DNA of 26,296 nt from Candidatus Nomurabacteria bacterium RIFCSPLOWO2_01_FULL_41_12 (GTDB taxonomy: Bacteria > Patescibacteriota > Minisyncoccia > Phycocordibacterales > UBA9973): assembly GCA_001787035.1 (NCBI GenBank), contig MFUY01000017.1, forward strand, positions 14,078 through 40,373, written 5' to 3'. The position numbers and the translations under genes are program-made. Below are positions 1 to 7,416 of the stretch, one piece after another. Below the pieces are notes generated by a model that was given only the letters and a program-made list of their open reading frames with translations, searched no databases and was not told where the DNA came from. Each line of letters starts with the position of its first letter. Position 1 is the first letter of the stretch.

Positions 1-55
1 TGCCCCCATCGAACCGTCTGGTGAAATGCCTTTCACCAGGATTTCTTACCAACAT
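1..55 (-). CDS. 5' end of an unidentified gene, cut by the window edge
   Basis: An open frame of 18 codons begins with ATG at 55 and runs off the window, starting MLVRNPGERHFTRR. The start is supported by a good Shine-Dalgarno run (AAAGGGGG, five bases before the ATG) and a well-spaced promoter at 85-113. Too little is visible to name a product. An SD this strong is unusual here, where most genes have none. A hairpin with 9-bp arms (18-26 and 31-39) lies inside the codons and is probably incidental. Confidence 0.5.
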   Translation of the reverse strand, partial: MLVRNPGERHFTRRFDGG

Positions 56-84
56 ACGCGCCCCCTTTCAGAACATTCATTGTT

Positions 85-113
85 AAAATAACATTTTAAA
101 AGCTTTATGTCAA
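85..113 (-). promoter_or_regulatory. Sigma-70-type promoter for the partial gene at 1-55
   Basis: Read on the minus strand there is a perfect -35 TTGACA (113-108), a 17-base spacer and a -10 TATTTT (90-85). The -10 matches the consensus at 4 of 6 positions. Transcription would start near 78 and give a leader of about 23 bases that includes the SD. Confidence 0.6.
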
Positions 114-128
114 TATTAGAGTAAAAAT

Positions 129-1937
129 CTAGACTCTGTGATGAGCTTTGTGCTCCACAGCAATATGCGAAGCGATGTATTCTTTTGTGCCGCCCATAGA
201 CTGGGTGGCCACTTTTTTGCCGGGGTTAAAAATATTCTTAGGGTCAAAAATTCTCTTAATTTCTATAAAAATTTCAATCATTTTTTTTCCGTACATTTTC
301 TCCAAGTACGGCGTGCGAATTATTCCGTCGTTGTGTTCAGCAGTAATTGAGCCATGATATTTCATTACAAGATTATAAACCTTTTCCCCAAGCTCTAATA
401 TTATTTTAGAAGTATTACGCCGCTTAAAATCCATCAATGGAATAATGTGAAAATTACCTTCTCCGGCATGTCCGGCTAAAGTAGAAATTAAATGGGATTC
501 ATAAGGAGCCAATAAACTTTTAAGTTCAGGAAGAAATTTCGGCAGAAATTCTGGACGAACAATAATATCATCTATGAAAGGCGCAGTGCGCATACCTTTT
601 ACGTGCTTACGCAGAAGTGCGAAACTCTCCCGTCTGATGTCCCAATACTTGCTCGCCTCTGTTTGATTTTCCGTGATATGAACTTTTAGATTGAAATTTC
701 TTATTTTTGCTTCAAGTTTCAAACATTGCCCATTCACCTCTCCCTCACTATTCCCGGCAAATTCAGCTAAAAGGATTAATTTAGGGAAACCGCCCCCAAA
801 AAAACTTCCGAGCATCATTTTCAGCTCCGGCAAAAAAGACCACATAAATTTAATCATCCCCATAAAACCTTTATTTTTAAAAAAATCCGGAAAAAATTTA
901 ACCGCGAGCTTCATCGTCTTGTCATCATATGCTTCCAGTGTCTCCGGCTTCAGTGTCAGAATTTCATCCACCAAGCGACCAAGCGGCTCCAGGTCATTCA
1001 TAAAAATAACCACCAGTTTAGAATATTTATTGTCTGGTACGAGTTTGAAAGTTATCTCGGTCGCAATGCCAAGCGTCCCCTGCGAACCGACGAGAAGCTT
1101 ATTAAGATCAAAAAGAATCGCCGGATGAAAATTCGAGTCGGCGTAGGACCCGCCCGGTACTCCGGGAAGGGTAAAGACGCGAGAATTTTTATCCGGCGAT
1201 TCTGATATCACATTCCATATATAATACCCAGAAGAATTTTTATGCACTTGAGGCTTAGCGTGAACTATTTCTTCTTTATTTTTATTTATCAGTTCAAAAA
1301 TATTTTTATAGACATTTCCTTCAAAATCATTCTGTGTAATTTTTTGAGCCAGTTCATTCTGTGTCAATGGCTTTATAACATATTCTTTACCATCAGTAAA
1401 AACAACTTTCGCAGACACTATATATTTTTCAGTCTGCCCATATTTTAGCGTCCTTTCTCCGGCAGAATTATTGCCATACATTCCACCCATAGCGTTTAAG
1501 CTCTTAGAGGCCGTATAGCAAGGTAAAATCAAACCCCGTTCTAAAGTAATCTTTTCAAAATCCCGATAAAACATCCCGGGCTGAACAGTAATAGAATAAG
1601 AATTTTTTAAATTCCGATTCCAACTTACTAACTTATTCATGTGACGAGTAAAATCTAAAATCAAAGATTCACCTATCGCGCCTCCAGACATATCGGTGCC
1701 TGCGCATCTAGCGGTGATAGAAAGATTAACAAAGTCTTTATTGCGCTTTGGATCTTCGTATTTATCTTTATTCTCCGTTACCCATTTCACTAAATTCTTC
1801 ACATCTGCCGAGTCTATAGGAAAAAGCACCAATTTCGGTCGCACTTCCAATAAGCTCGCATCATGAGAGTATTTTAGAAGTATTTCTTCGTCATCCTCCA
1901 CTTCTCCCTTAAAAAAAATTTTGATTTCGTCTTTCAT
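129..1937 (-). CDS. FAD-linked oxidase, GlcD / D-lactate dehydrogenase type
   Basis: A flavoprotein of the FAD-binding-4 / FAD-oxidase-C family, which oxidises 2-hydroxy acids such as D-lactate, glycolate or D-2-hydroxyglutarate. The N-terminal FAD domain is seen at about residues 35-300, with ITARCAGTDMSGGAIG (74-89) and GGMYGNNSAGERTLKYGQ (151-168), and ends in LLVGSQGTLGIATEITFKLVP. The C-terminal domain carries GHAGEGNFH (489-497), the EHNDG segment (534-538) and FDPKNIFNPGK (565-575). At 602 residues it is longer than a plain GlcD and closest in style to the N-terminal half of YdiJ-like proteins, but has no Fe-S domain and no partner subunit nearby. It starts one base after the ArsR-like gene, behind a copy of that gene's presumed operator. 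Exact substrate is unknown. Confidence 0.85.
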   Translation of the reverse strand: MKDEIKIFFKGEVEDDEEILLKYSHDASLLEVRPKLVLFPIDSADVKNLVKWVTENKDKYEDPKRNKDFVNLSITARCAGTDMSGGAIGESLILDFTRHMNKLVSWNRNLKNSYSITVQPGMFYRDFEKITLERGLILPCYTASKSLNAMGGMYGNNSAGERTLKYGQTEKYIVSAKVVFTDGKEYVIKPLTQNELAQKITQNDFEGNVYKNIFELINKNKEEIVHAKPQVHKNSSGYYIWNVISESPDKNSRVFTLPGVPGGSYADSNFHPAILFDLNKLLVGSQGTLGIATEITFKLVPDNKYSKLVVIFMNDLEPLGRLVDEILTLKPETLEAYDDKTMKLAVKFFPDFFKNKGFMGMIKFMWSFLPELKMMLGSFFGGGFPKLILLAEFAGNSEGEVNGQCLKLEAKIRNFNLKVHITENQTEASKYWDIRRESFALLRKHVKGMRTAPFIDDIIVRPEFLPKFLPELKSLLAPYESHLISTLAGHAGEGNFHIIPLMDFKRRNTSKIILELGEKVYNLVMKYHGSITAEHNDGIIRTPYLEKMYGKKMIEIFIEIKRIFDPKNIFNPGKKVATQSMGGTKEYIASHIAVEHKAHHRV

Positions 1938-1938
1938 A

Positions 1939-2211
1939 TTATTCCAACATTCTAACGAACTTTAGAATGATATTTCCACGTTTGGTTAATTTATGACGTA
2001 TAGATTTACTATCACTTCTTTTCATCAATAATCCAGAGATAGCCATTTTGTTTATATGAGCAGATATATTTTTCATTTCTGATTTTAATCTTTCTGCAAT
2101 TTCTTGTACTGACAATTCTGGCTCTTCAGCTAAAAGACCAAGCACCTGTAACCTCCTATGATTTGCGAACCCCTTAATTATTCTCTCTAGTTCTCTATTT
2201 GATTTTTTCAT
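1939..2211 (-). CDS. ArsR-type winged-helix transcriptional regulator, 90 aa
   Basis: A small single-domain DNA-binding protein. The pattern FANHRRLQVLGLLAEEPELS, then VQEIAERLKSEMKNISAHIN (recognition helix region), then a wing-like stretch LMKRSDSKSIRHKLTKRG is the ArsR/HTH_20 layout. It contains no cysteine and no clear metal-binding cluster, so a metal sensor is not supported. It sits between an SMR-like transporter gene and the oxidase gene. A 28-bp dyad lies just upstream of its ATG, and a second copy overlaps its own last codons just before the oxidase start. Autoregulation plus control of the oxidase is inferred from this. Confidence 0.8.
   Translation of the reverse strand: MKKSNRELERIIKGFANHRRLQVLGLLAEEPELSVQEIAERLKSEMKNISAHINKMAISGLLMKRSDSKSIRHKLTKRGNIILKFVRMLE
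1941..1971. promoter_or_regulatory. Operator-like dyad A, before the FAD-linked oxidase
   Basis: 31 bases that match dyad B (2219-2249) at 25 positions. They cover the last codons of the ArsR-like gene and end three bases before the oxidase ATG. The outer half-sites ATTCxAA and TTxGAAT and the inner TTC and GAA are kept in both copies. In addition CATTCTAA (1948-1955) and TTAGAATG (1962-1969) form perfect 8-bp arms with a 6-base spacer. Confidence 0.55.
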
Positions 2212-2218
2212 ATTTCTT

Positions 2219-2249
2219 ATTCTAACATTCTATAGAACATTGGAATGAA
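2219..2249. promoter_or_regulatory. Operator-like dyad B, before the ArsR-like gene
   Basis: Second copy of the 31-base element. Positions 2219-2246 form a 28-bp dyad with 11 of 14 symmetric pairs, centred on TTCTATAGAA. It ends seven bases before the regulator ATG. Size and position fit the 12-2-12 type imperfect palindromes known for ArsR-family autoregulation. Confidence 0.6.
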
Positions 2250-2252
2250 AGT

Positions 2253-2570
2253 CTATTCCCAGAAAATTAATATTAAAGAAAGCACACCCAATGTCATGCC
2301 CGCGATTTGGAATTTATTGGTCTGCTCTTGATAAAAATAAAGGCCGATAATAACCGCTAAAATTGCCGATACTACGGAAAAAATTGTCGCGCCCCGGGCC
2401 AATCCCGAACCGCTTTTTATCCCCCACAGCCAAAACATATTGGCAATGACATAAGCAAGCAAGGCCCCCAGCCACAGATACCAATGATCTTTCAATGAAT
2501 ATTCTTTGGCAAATATATCAGCCACTATCTCAAATAAAATCAAGAAAATTATGGGTATTATCCAGAACAT
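2253..2570 (-). CDS. Small multidrug resistance (SMR/EmrE-like) membrane protein
   Basis: A 105-residue protein with four predicted membrane helices: about residues 2-20, 31-51, 58-78 and 87-104. An acidic residue in helix 1 (FEIVAD) falls where EmrE has its essential Glu14, and GIKSGSGLARGATIFSVVSA resembles the loop and helix 3 of SMR proteins. Members act as small dimers exporting cations or guanidinium-like compounds in exchange for protons; the substrate here is unknown. The ATG lies one base after the aldolase stop codon, so it is probably co-transcribed with that gene. A distant EamA-type half transporter is the alternative. Confidence 0.7.
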   Translation of the reverse strand: MFWIIPIIFLILFEIVADIFAKEYSLKDHWYLWLGALLAYVIANMFWLWGIKSGSGLARGATIFSVVSAILAVIIGLYFYQEQTNKFQIAGMTLGVLSLILIFWE

Positions 2571-2571
2571 T

Positions 2572-3444
2572 TTATTTTATTCCATTAAAAACCCTCAATT
2601 TTGCTTCTACCACCCCTTGAACAGCATTTACTGCCGCAGGTAAATATTTATAGGGCGCAACTTCGTCAGGTTTTTCTTTGAGAGATTTTTCCAAAGCCTG
2701 TCTAAAAGCAATACGAATCTCGGTATTAATGTGAACAATATCAATACCCTCTTTGATGCAGGCAATGAACTCTTCGTTCATCGCGCCAGAACCACCATGG
2801 AGCACTAAAGGAATTCCAGTAACCTGCCTTATCGCGCGCACTCTTTCTGGATGAAGTTTCGGATTGCCCCCTTTTACCATTCCGTGAATATTGCCGACAT
2901 AGGGAGCAAATAAATCAATGCCAGTTGCTTCGACAAATTTTTGGGCATTTTCTGGAGTTGTCATATTCGCTTCATCTATTCCCTCAGAAAGTTTTTCATA
3001 AATTTTTGAAGATTCGCCGATAAAACCCATTTCACCTTCAACTAAAATATCCGTGCTTTTTTCTTTATTAAATTTTTTTACATAATCCACGCATTGCTTT
3101 GTAATTTTTACGTTTTCTTCAAAATTCAACTTCGCTCCGTCAATAATAACCATATCGAATCCGGCATCTACGCATGCTTTTACTGTTTCAAAACTATGAT
3201 GATGGTCAGCATTTAAAAATATAGGATAATTATCACGCTCTCTTATGGCACGGACAACGGCAACACCTTCTTCCCTGCCGAAAAAAGGTTCCTCTCCTTC
3301 TGTTAAGCCAACTATTATCGGTACATTTAATCTCTTGGCCGCATTATAAACAGCATGCAAAGCCTCCATGTTTGAGAAATTAAAATGTCCGATGGCTACG
3401 CCTTTTTCTTCAGACTCTTTTATGTATTCCCGTAATGTTTTCAT
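2572..3444 (-). CDS. fba: Class II (zinc-dependent) fructose-bisphosphate / ketose-bisphosphate aldolase
   Basis: A TIM-barrel aldolase that splits fructose 1,6-bisphosphate, or a related ketose bisphosphate, into triose phosphates. Visible family residues in the 290-aa form: NADHHHS (catalytic Asp80, zinc His81), VEGEMG (135-140), NIHGMVKGG with a zinc His at 187, LHGGSG with a zinc His at 216, and HINTEIR. FbaA, KbaY and GatY cannot be separated by eye. I chose the ATG at 3444 rather than the in-frame TTG at 3474, because a TATAAT at 3484-3479 would put the TTG at or before the transcription start. The upstream 71 bases are a diverged copy of the promoter repeat found before the exonuclease and ftsA genes. 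Confidence 0.88.
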   Translation of the reverse strand: MKTLREYIKESEEKGVAIGHFNFSNMEALHAVYNAAKRLNVPIIVGLTEGEEPFFGREEGVAVVRAIRERDNYPIFLNADHHHSFETVKACVDAGFDMVIIDGAKLNFEENVKITKQCVDYVKKFNKEKSTDILVEGEMGFIGESSKIYEKLSEGIDEANMTTPENAQKFVEATGIDLFAPYVGNIHGMVKGGNPKLHPERVRAIRQVTGIPLVLHGGSGAMNEEFIACIKEGIDIVHINTEIRIAFRQALEKSLKEKPDEVAPYKYLPAAVNAVQGVVEAKLRVFNGIK

Positions 3445-3515
3445 CCCATTAAAAAATTTTAAATTAATAATCAAAATTATTATAACATGTCCGTAGAATT
3501 TCTAACGGGACAGGT
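3445..3515 (-). repeat. Diverged third copy (R3) of the 71-72 bp promoter-bearing repeat
   Basis: Read on the minus strand this begins ACCTGTCCCG, has TATAAT at positions 32-37 (3484-3479) with an extended TGt, and ends GGG directly before the aldolase ATG. The copy at 22054-22124 has the same length, the same -10 position and the same ending. By hand count about 45 of 71 positions agree between the two, clustered at both ends and around the -10. Confidence 0.55.
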
Positions 3516-3519
3516 AATT

Positions 3520-4947
3520 TTATTTTAACATATTTATTAAAATATCTTTAGCCAAAGACGGATTGGCAGAACCCTTTGTTTCTTTCATTATCTGTCCTAC
3601 AAGCGACATCAGCGCGTTTTCCTTGCCACCTTTGTAGTCAGCCGCTACTTTCGGATTTGCATCAATTATTCTCTGTGCTATTTCTTTTAACGCTCCTTCG
3701 TCACTACTTTGTAGTAGATTTTTCTCTGTGGCGATTTTCATTGGAGATTCGTCTTTCATTACAATCATTTCAAGAATATCTTTTGCGGCTCGCGAAGAGA
3801 TTTGTCTTTCGGAAAACATTATCACTAATTCAGAAAAACTTTTCTCGTTTGGTAATTTGATTTTGCCATGTTTTTTTATTAAACCTCCAAAATCAGTGAT
3901 GATAAAATTCAAAGCGAGTTTCAGTCTTTCTTCACTTTTTAAAATTTCTTTCACTCTTTCTAGCCAATCTGACCAATCTTTATTATTAATAATTACCTCA
4001 ACATCTTCTTCTTTAATTCCGCTTTTCCTATACTTCTCACGCTTGGCTTCCGGCAATTCCGGCAATTCTTTTTTCATTTTTTCTAAGTCAAAAGCTTCGT
4101 GGAGCTTTAATTTCGGCAAATCTGGGTCAGGGAAATACCTGTAGTCTGCAGACCCTTCCTTTTTCCTCTGTGAAAATGTCTTTTGCTTTGCTTCATCCCA
4201 ACCACGTGTTTCCTGCACTATTTCCGACCCCTTGCCTTCCTCCATCAATTCAATCATTCTGTCTATTTCGTACTTAATGGCTCGCTCGGCGCTACGGAAA
4301 GAATTTAAATTTTTTACTTCCACTTTAGTGCCTAACTTTTTCGGATCTGTAGAGATAGAAACGTTCGCCTCCACGCGCATCTCTCCCTTTTCCATATTGG
4401 CTTCAGACACATTCAAATACCAGAGAACAAGTTGAAATTCTTTGGCAAATTTTACGGCACCCTTGGCGGTATCTTCCGCATTATCAAAACTATGTGGCTC
4501 GGTGACGAGCTCCATCAGGGGCACTCCGGCGCGATTGAAATCAATGAGAGAGAAATCTCCTCTATCATGCTTATTGTTTGCCGTATCTTCTTCCAGATGT
4601 ACGCGGGTAATGTCAAAGTCTGCCAAATGCCCACCGGAAACTATCGGAAATTTATATTGCGAAATCTGGTAGCCTTTCGGAATATCGGGATAAAAATAAT
4701 TCTTGCGGTCAAATTCTGAAAAATCCGCAATCTCGCCACCAAGTGCCAGGCCAACCTTAATTACATTTTCTACCGCTTTTTTATTTATAACCGGCAATGC
4801 TCCCGGATGCGCCATGCATACTGGGCAGATATTAAGATTGGGCTTCTCTTCATCCGGATCGTTCTTGCATGCGCAAAACATCTTGGTGTTTGTTTTTAGC
4901 TCTGCATGTATTTCAAGACCAATAGTCGGGTAATATTTATTTGCCAT
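3520..4947 (-). CDS. gatB: Asp/Glu-tRNA(Asn/Gln) amidotransferase subunit B
   Basis: The tRNA-binding and kinase-like subunit of GatCAB, which converts Glu-tRNA(Gln) (and Asp-tRNA(Asn)) to the amidated form. The start MANKYYPTIGLEIHAELKT is the GatB signature. The zinc site is visible as Cys25, Cys27, Cys41 and Cys44. DFNRAGVPLMELVTEP and GEMRVEANVSI are further family blocks. The C-terminal tail from about residue 330 is the GatB/YqeY domain. At 475 residues it is full length. It follows obgE by 11 bases and shares a run with yqeY, which encodes a protein related to the GatB tail. gatA and gatC are not in the window. Confidence 0.97.
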   Translation of the reverse strand: MANKYYPTIGLEIHAELKTNTKMFCACKNDPDEEKPNLNICPVCMAHPGALPVINKKAVENVIKVGLALGGEIADFSEFDRKNYFYPDIPKGYQISQYKFPIVSGGHLADFDITRVHLEEDTANNKHDRGDFSLIDFNRAGVPLMELVTEPHSFDNAEDTAKGAVKFAKEFQLVLWYLNVSEANMEKGEMRVEANVSISTDPKKLGTKVEVKNLNSFRSAERAIKYEIDRMIELMEEGKGSEIVQETRGWDEAKQKTFSQRKKEGSADYRYFPDPDLPKLKLHEAFDLEKMKKELPELPEAKREKYRKSGIKEEDVEVIINNKDWSDWLERVKEILKSEERLKLALNFIITDFGGLIKKHGKIKLPNEKSFSELVIMFSERQISSRAAKDILEMIVMKDESPMKIATEKNLLQSSDEGALKEIAQRIIDANPKVAADYKGGKENALMSLVGQIMKETKGSANPSLAKDILINMLK

Positions 4948-4958
4948 ATAAAACTTGA

Positions 4959-5939
4959 TTATTTCTTCTTTAAAATCTTTACCAGCTCATCATTGAATTT
5001 CTTTACCATTTTATCATCAAATAAGGAAAGAACAAAAACTTGCTTGCCTCTTTTTAATTTCTTAAATTCGGATACTTTTTTTACGATTTCTTTTTTATTT
5101 TGAACCTCGTCACTTTTTGTAAGAATAACTATCTCATTCTTTTCATCCAGCCCATTGCCATATTTAGTAAGCTCTTTTCTAATCTCTTTATAACTCTTCA
5201 TCATGTTTTTATTTTCAAAAGATATTAAATGCGCGAGCATCTTGGTACGTTTGATGTGGCGCAAGAATTTAACCCCAAGTCCTTTCCCCTCCGAAGCCCC
5301 TTCAATAAGCCCCGGAATGTCGGCAATGATATAGCCGTAAAAGTCCCCCAGATTCGGGTCAAGGGTAGTAAAAGCATAATCTCCCACTCGTGCTTCCGCG
5401 TTGGTAAGAGTATTTAAAAGAGATGTCTTGCCCGCATTCGGTAATCCTATCAGTCCGACATCGGCGAAAAGCTCCAGCTCTATTTGAAAATTTCCCTTTT
5501 CACCTTCTTGCCCCGGGCGTGATTCTTTAGGGGTAGTATTGACGGAACTTTTAAAATGTTCATTGCCGAAACCACCATATCCGCCCTTAAGAAGTAGAAT
5601 TTTTTCTCCTTCTGTTGTTAATTGCCATTGTTCGTCAGTCTCCAGATTAGTGACAATAGAGCCGACGGGTAATTGTAAAATAAAATCCTCCCCATTTTTT
5701 CCATGTAAACTTTTATTTCCCCCGTCTTCTCCACGCCCGGCAATAAAACTTTTCTTTGCTTTATATTTGGAAAGTATGTGCACATCGCGTACCGCCTTTA
5801 CATAAAAATCGCCTCCGCGTCCGCCGTCGCCGCCTGCAGGTCCGCCTTTAGGCACAAATTTTTCTTGGCGCCAGCGCACCACCCCATCCCCGCCCCGTCC
5901 GGCTTTCGCATATATTTTTATTTCATCGATAAATGCCAT
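4959..5939 (-). CDS. obgE: Obg-family GTPase (ribosome assembly / stress)
   Basis: A GTPase associated with 50S maturation. The glycine-rich Obg fold fills about residues 1-158 (KAGRGGDGVVRWRQEKFVPK, GGPAGGDGGRGG). The G domain follows with G1 GLPNAGKT (165-172), the TT of G2 at 191-192, G3 DIPG (207-210) and G4 TKSD (274-277). The protein stops at 326 residues, right after the G domain, so the OCT domain found at the C-terminus of some Obg proteins is absent. It lies between the MYG1-like gene (2 bases) and gatB (11 bases) in one transcription unit. Confidence 0.96.
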   Translation of the reverse strand: MAFIDEIKIYAKAGRGGDGVVRWRQEKFVPKGGPAGGDGGRGGDFYVKAVRDVHILSKYKAKKSFIAGRGEDGGNKSLHGKNGEDFILQLPVGSIVTNLETDEQWQLTTEGEKILLLKGGYGGFGNEHFKSSVNTTPKESRPGQEGEKGNFQIELELFADVGLIGLPNAGKTSLLNTLTNAEARVGDYAFTTLDPNLGDFYGYIIADIPGLIEGASEGKGLGVKFLRHIKRTKMLAHLISFENKNMMKSYKEIRKELTKYGNGLDEKNEIVILTKSDEVQNKKEIVKKVSEFKKLKRGKQVFVLSLFDDKMVKKFNDELVKILKKK

Positions 5940-5941
5940 GT

Positions 5942-6847
5942 TTAAGAGTTTACAGCAATTTGCGCAAGTTTAACAGCTCCTTCTTTGGATTTTGCTACTG
6001 CCATGAAAAGTCCCTTATGACAAAAAACGGCATCTTCTACGCCGGAAAGTTTTTGTAATTCTTCTTCACGCACACCTCCCCAAGATTGTGGAAAATCTTT
6101 TCTATTATTGAAAGTTTTAGGGTCCTGTCTGACTGCTTTTGCTCCCCAATAATTATTTGTTTTTCTTGGATAAATTACAAAAAGAGGTTCAGGAAAATTA
6201 TTAAGAGTGTACTGACAAGGATAATTTTTATCCAAAACAATTATTCTCTTATCTAATGTATTTTGATAAACAGAAATTACCAGCTCTTCTGCGAGTAATG
6301 AATCTTGTGTTTGAATTATTTCTCTGGATAAAATACCTTTGGCAATTTCTACACTTTTTAAAAACATTTCATCTATATTTCGGTCTTCTTCTTTCCACGT
6401 CGGCTCCATGGCGAAGAAAATATGTTGAAGAAAATATGGAGAAATTTCAGTATATTTGTTTTCTACTAAATTTACGCCATTGTCCCAAGCATCAATCGGA
6501 ACAACTAATTTTTTATCAATTAAATCAATAACTTTTTGGTCTGTACAAAGCTGTTTACCAAATTTTTTCCAAACTAAGCCGAAAGAAGCATACTCTATGC
6601 CCGGCTCGCCTAAAGAACTGACTCTCTTCCCCGCCCCGCCTGGCTGATGATGGTCAAATCTGTTTTTTTCGGCGTCATATACACCCCCCACGTCAAAAAC
6701 ATAATCTCCACTCTTAATTTTTATTTCATCCCGGGTACGAATTATTTCAAAATCAAAACCATCTTTTTCAAGCATCAGGCCAAGTGTGGCGGCGGCGAAA
6801 ACATCATCCGAGTGAAATGAACCGTCGTGGGTTATTAATTTTTTCAT
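5942..6847 (-). CDS. MYG1-family (UPF0160) metal-dependent hydrolase-like protein
   Basis: The start MKKLITHDGSFHSDDVFAAA with FDHHQPGG and GIEYASFGLVWKKFG is the hallmark of the MYG1/UPF0160 family, a DHH-related fold. The eukaryotic member is reported to act as a 3'-5' RNA exonuclease; the bacterial role is not settled. Likely metal ligands are His7, His11, Asp13 and the DHH motif. I chose the ATG at 6847 because homologues begin at this Met; an in-frame ATG at 6877 would overlap the end of yqeY. The gene sits 13 bases after yqeY and 2 bases before obgE. Confidence 0.9.
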   Translation of the reverse strand: MKKLITHDGSFHSDDVFAAATLGLMLEKDGFDFEIIRTRDEIKIKSGDYVFDVGGVYDAEKNRFDHHQPGGAGKRVSSLGEPGIEYASFGLVWKKFGKQLCTDQKVIDLIDKKLVVPIDAWDNGVNLVENKYTEISPYFLQHIFFAMEPTWKEEDRNIDEMFLKSVEIAKGILSREIIQTQDSLLAEELVISVYQNTLDKRIIVLDKNYPCQYTLNNFPEPLFVIYPRKTNNYWGAKAVRQDPKTFNNRKDFPQSWGGVREEELQKLSGVEDAVFCHKGLFMAVAKSKEGAVKLAQIAVNS

Positions 6848-6860
6848 CCCTGTTCCCATT

Positions 6861-7310
6861 TTAAAATAACGAATCAACTACTTCTTTAACCAGAGTGCCG
6901 TCCGCTTTGCCTTTTAAATCCTTCATTAGAGCTGACATCAACATACCTTTTTTCGTAGCATCAGTGATTCCAAGCTCTTCTTTTTTAGCCTTGGCTATTT
7001 TCTCCACCTCGTTCTTGTCTAGCCCTTTTGGCAAGTAAGTCTCAAAAATTACAAGCTCGGCTTCTTCTTCTTTTACCAGATCCTCTCTGTTCCCTTTTTT
7101 AAATTGCTCAATAGAATCTTTCCGTTGTTTGCTCAATTTTCCGATGACGGCAATGGCTTCTTCGTCCGTAAGCATTTCACTGGGTTTTTTGTTTTTGGCC
7201 ACAAGTTCGTTAGTAAAAGCCGCGGACATGGCGCGAAAAGCTTTCAGGCGCAAAGCGTCTTTAGCCATCATCGCTTCTTTTATTCCGTTTTTTATTTGTT
7301 CGTGTAACAT
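6861..7310 (-). CDS. yqeY: GatB/YqeY-domain protein
   Basis: A helical protein of about 149 residues, the size typical for YqeY. Family blocks include MMAKDALRLKAFRAMSAAF, ELVIFETYLPKGLDKNEVEK and KKGMLMSALMKDLKGKADG. It is homologous to the tail domain of GatB and is thought to interact with tRNA. The ATG at 7310 is preferred over 7316 because a TACAAT box (7322-7317) ends exactly six bases before it, matching the leaderless pattern seen elsewhere in the window. It is the first gene of the yqeY-MYG1-obgE-gatB run. Confidence 0.92.
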   Translation of the reverse strand: MLHEQIKNGIKEAMMAKDALRLKAFRAMSAAFTNELVAKNKKPSEMLTDEEAIAVIGKLSKQRKDSIEQFKKGNREDLVKEEEAELVIFETYLPKGLDKNEVEKIAKAKKEELGITDATKKGMLMSALMKDLKGKADGTLVKEVVDSLF

Positions 7311-7316
7311 ACGCAT

Positions 7317-7322
7317 ATTGTA
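7317..7322 (-). promoter_or_regulatory. -10 box for the yqeY operon (leaderless)
   Basis: TACAAT on the minus strand, followed by six bases and the ATG at 7310. I see no good -35. Confidence 0.5.
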
Positions 7323-7344
7323 TCAAATTATGATAAATAATGAA

Positions 7345-7416
7345 ACCTGTCCCGTACTAAATTTTTGATTACGTGGTATAATGATAAGTATTAATAAATA
7401 AAATTTTAGTACTGGG
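7345..7416 (+). repeat. 72-bp promoter-bearing repeat, copy R1
   Basis: Agrees with copy R2 (22054-22124) at about 64 of 72 positions with a single one-base gap. It contains TATAAT at 7377-7382 with extended TGg, and near-perfect inverted arms around it: GTACTAAATTTTT (7354-7366) and AAAATTTTAGTAC (7400-7412) pair at 12 of 13 positions. It ends GGG directly before the exonuclease ATG. The left arm lies upstream of the expected start of transcription, so the dyad acts at the DNA level or marks a mobile repeat, not an RNA hairpin. Confidence 0.8.

Noticed and set aside
18..39. Hairpin with 9-bp arms near the window start, as a terminator
   Set aside because: It lies within the codons of a gene that has a promoter and SD, and no T run follows.
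7345..7416. Repeat R1 as a riboswitch or leader hairpin
   Set aside because: The left arm lies upstream of the -10 box, so it would not be in the RNA.
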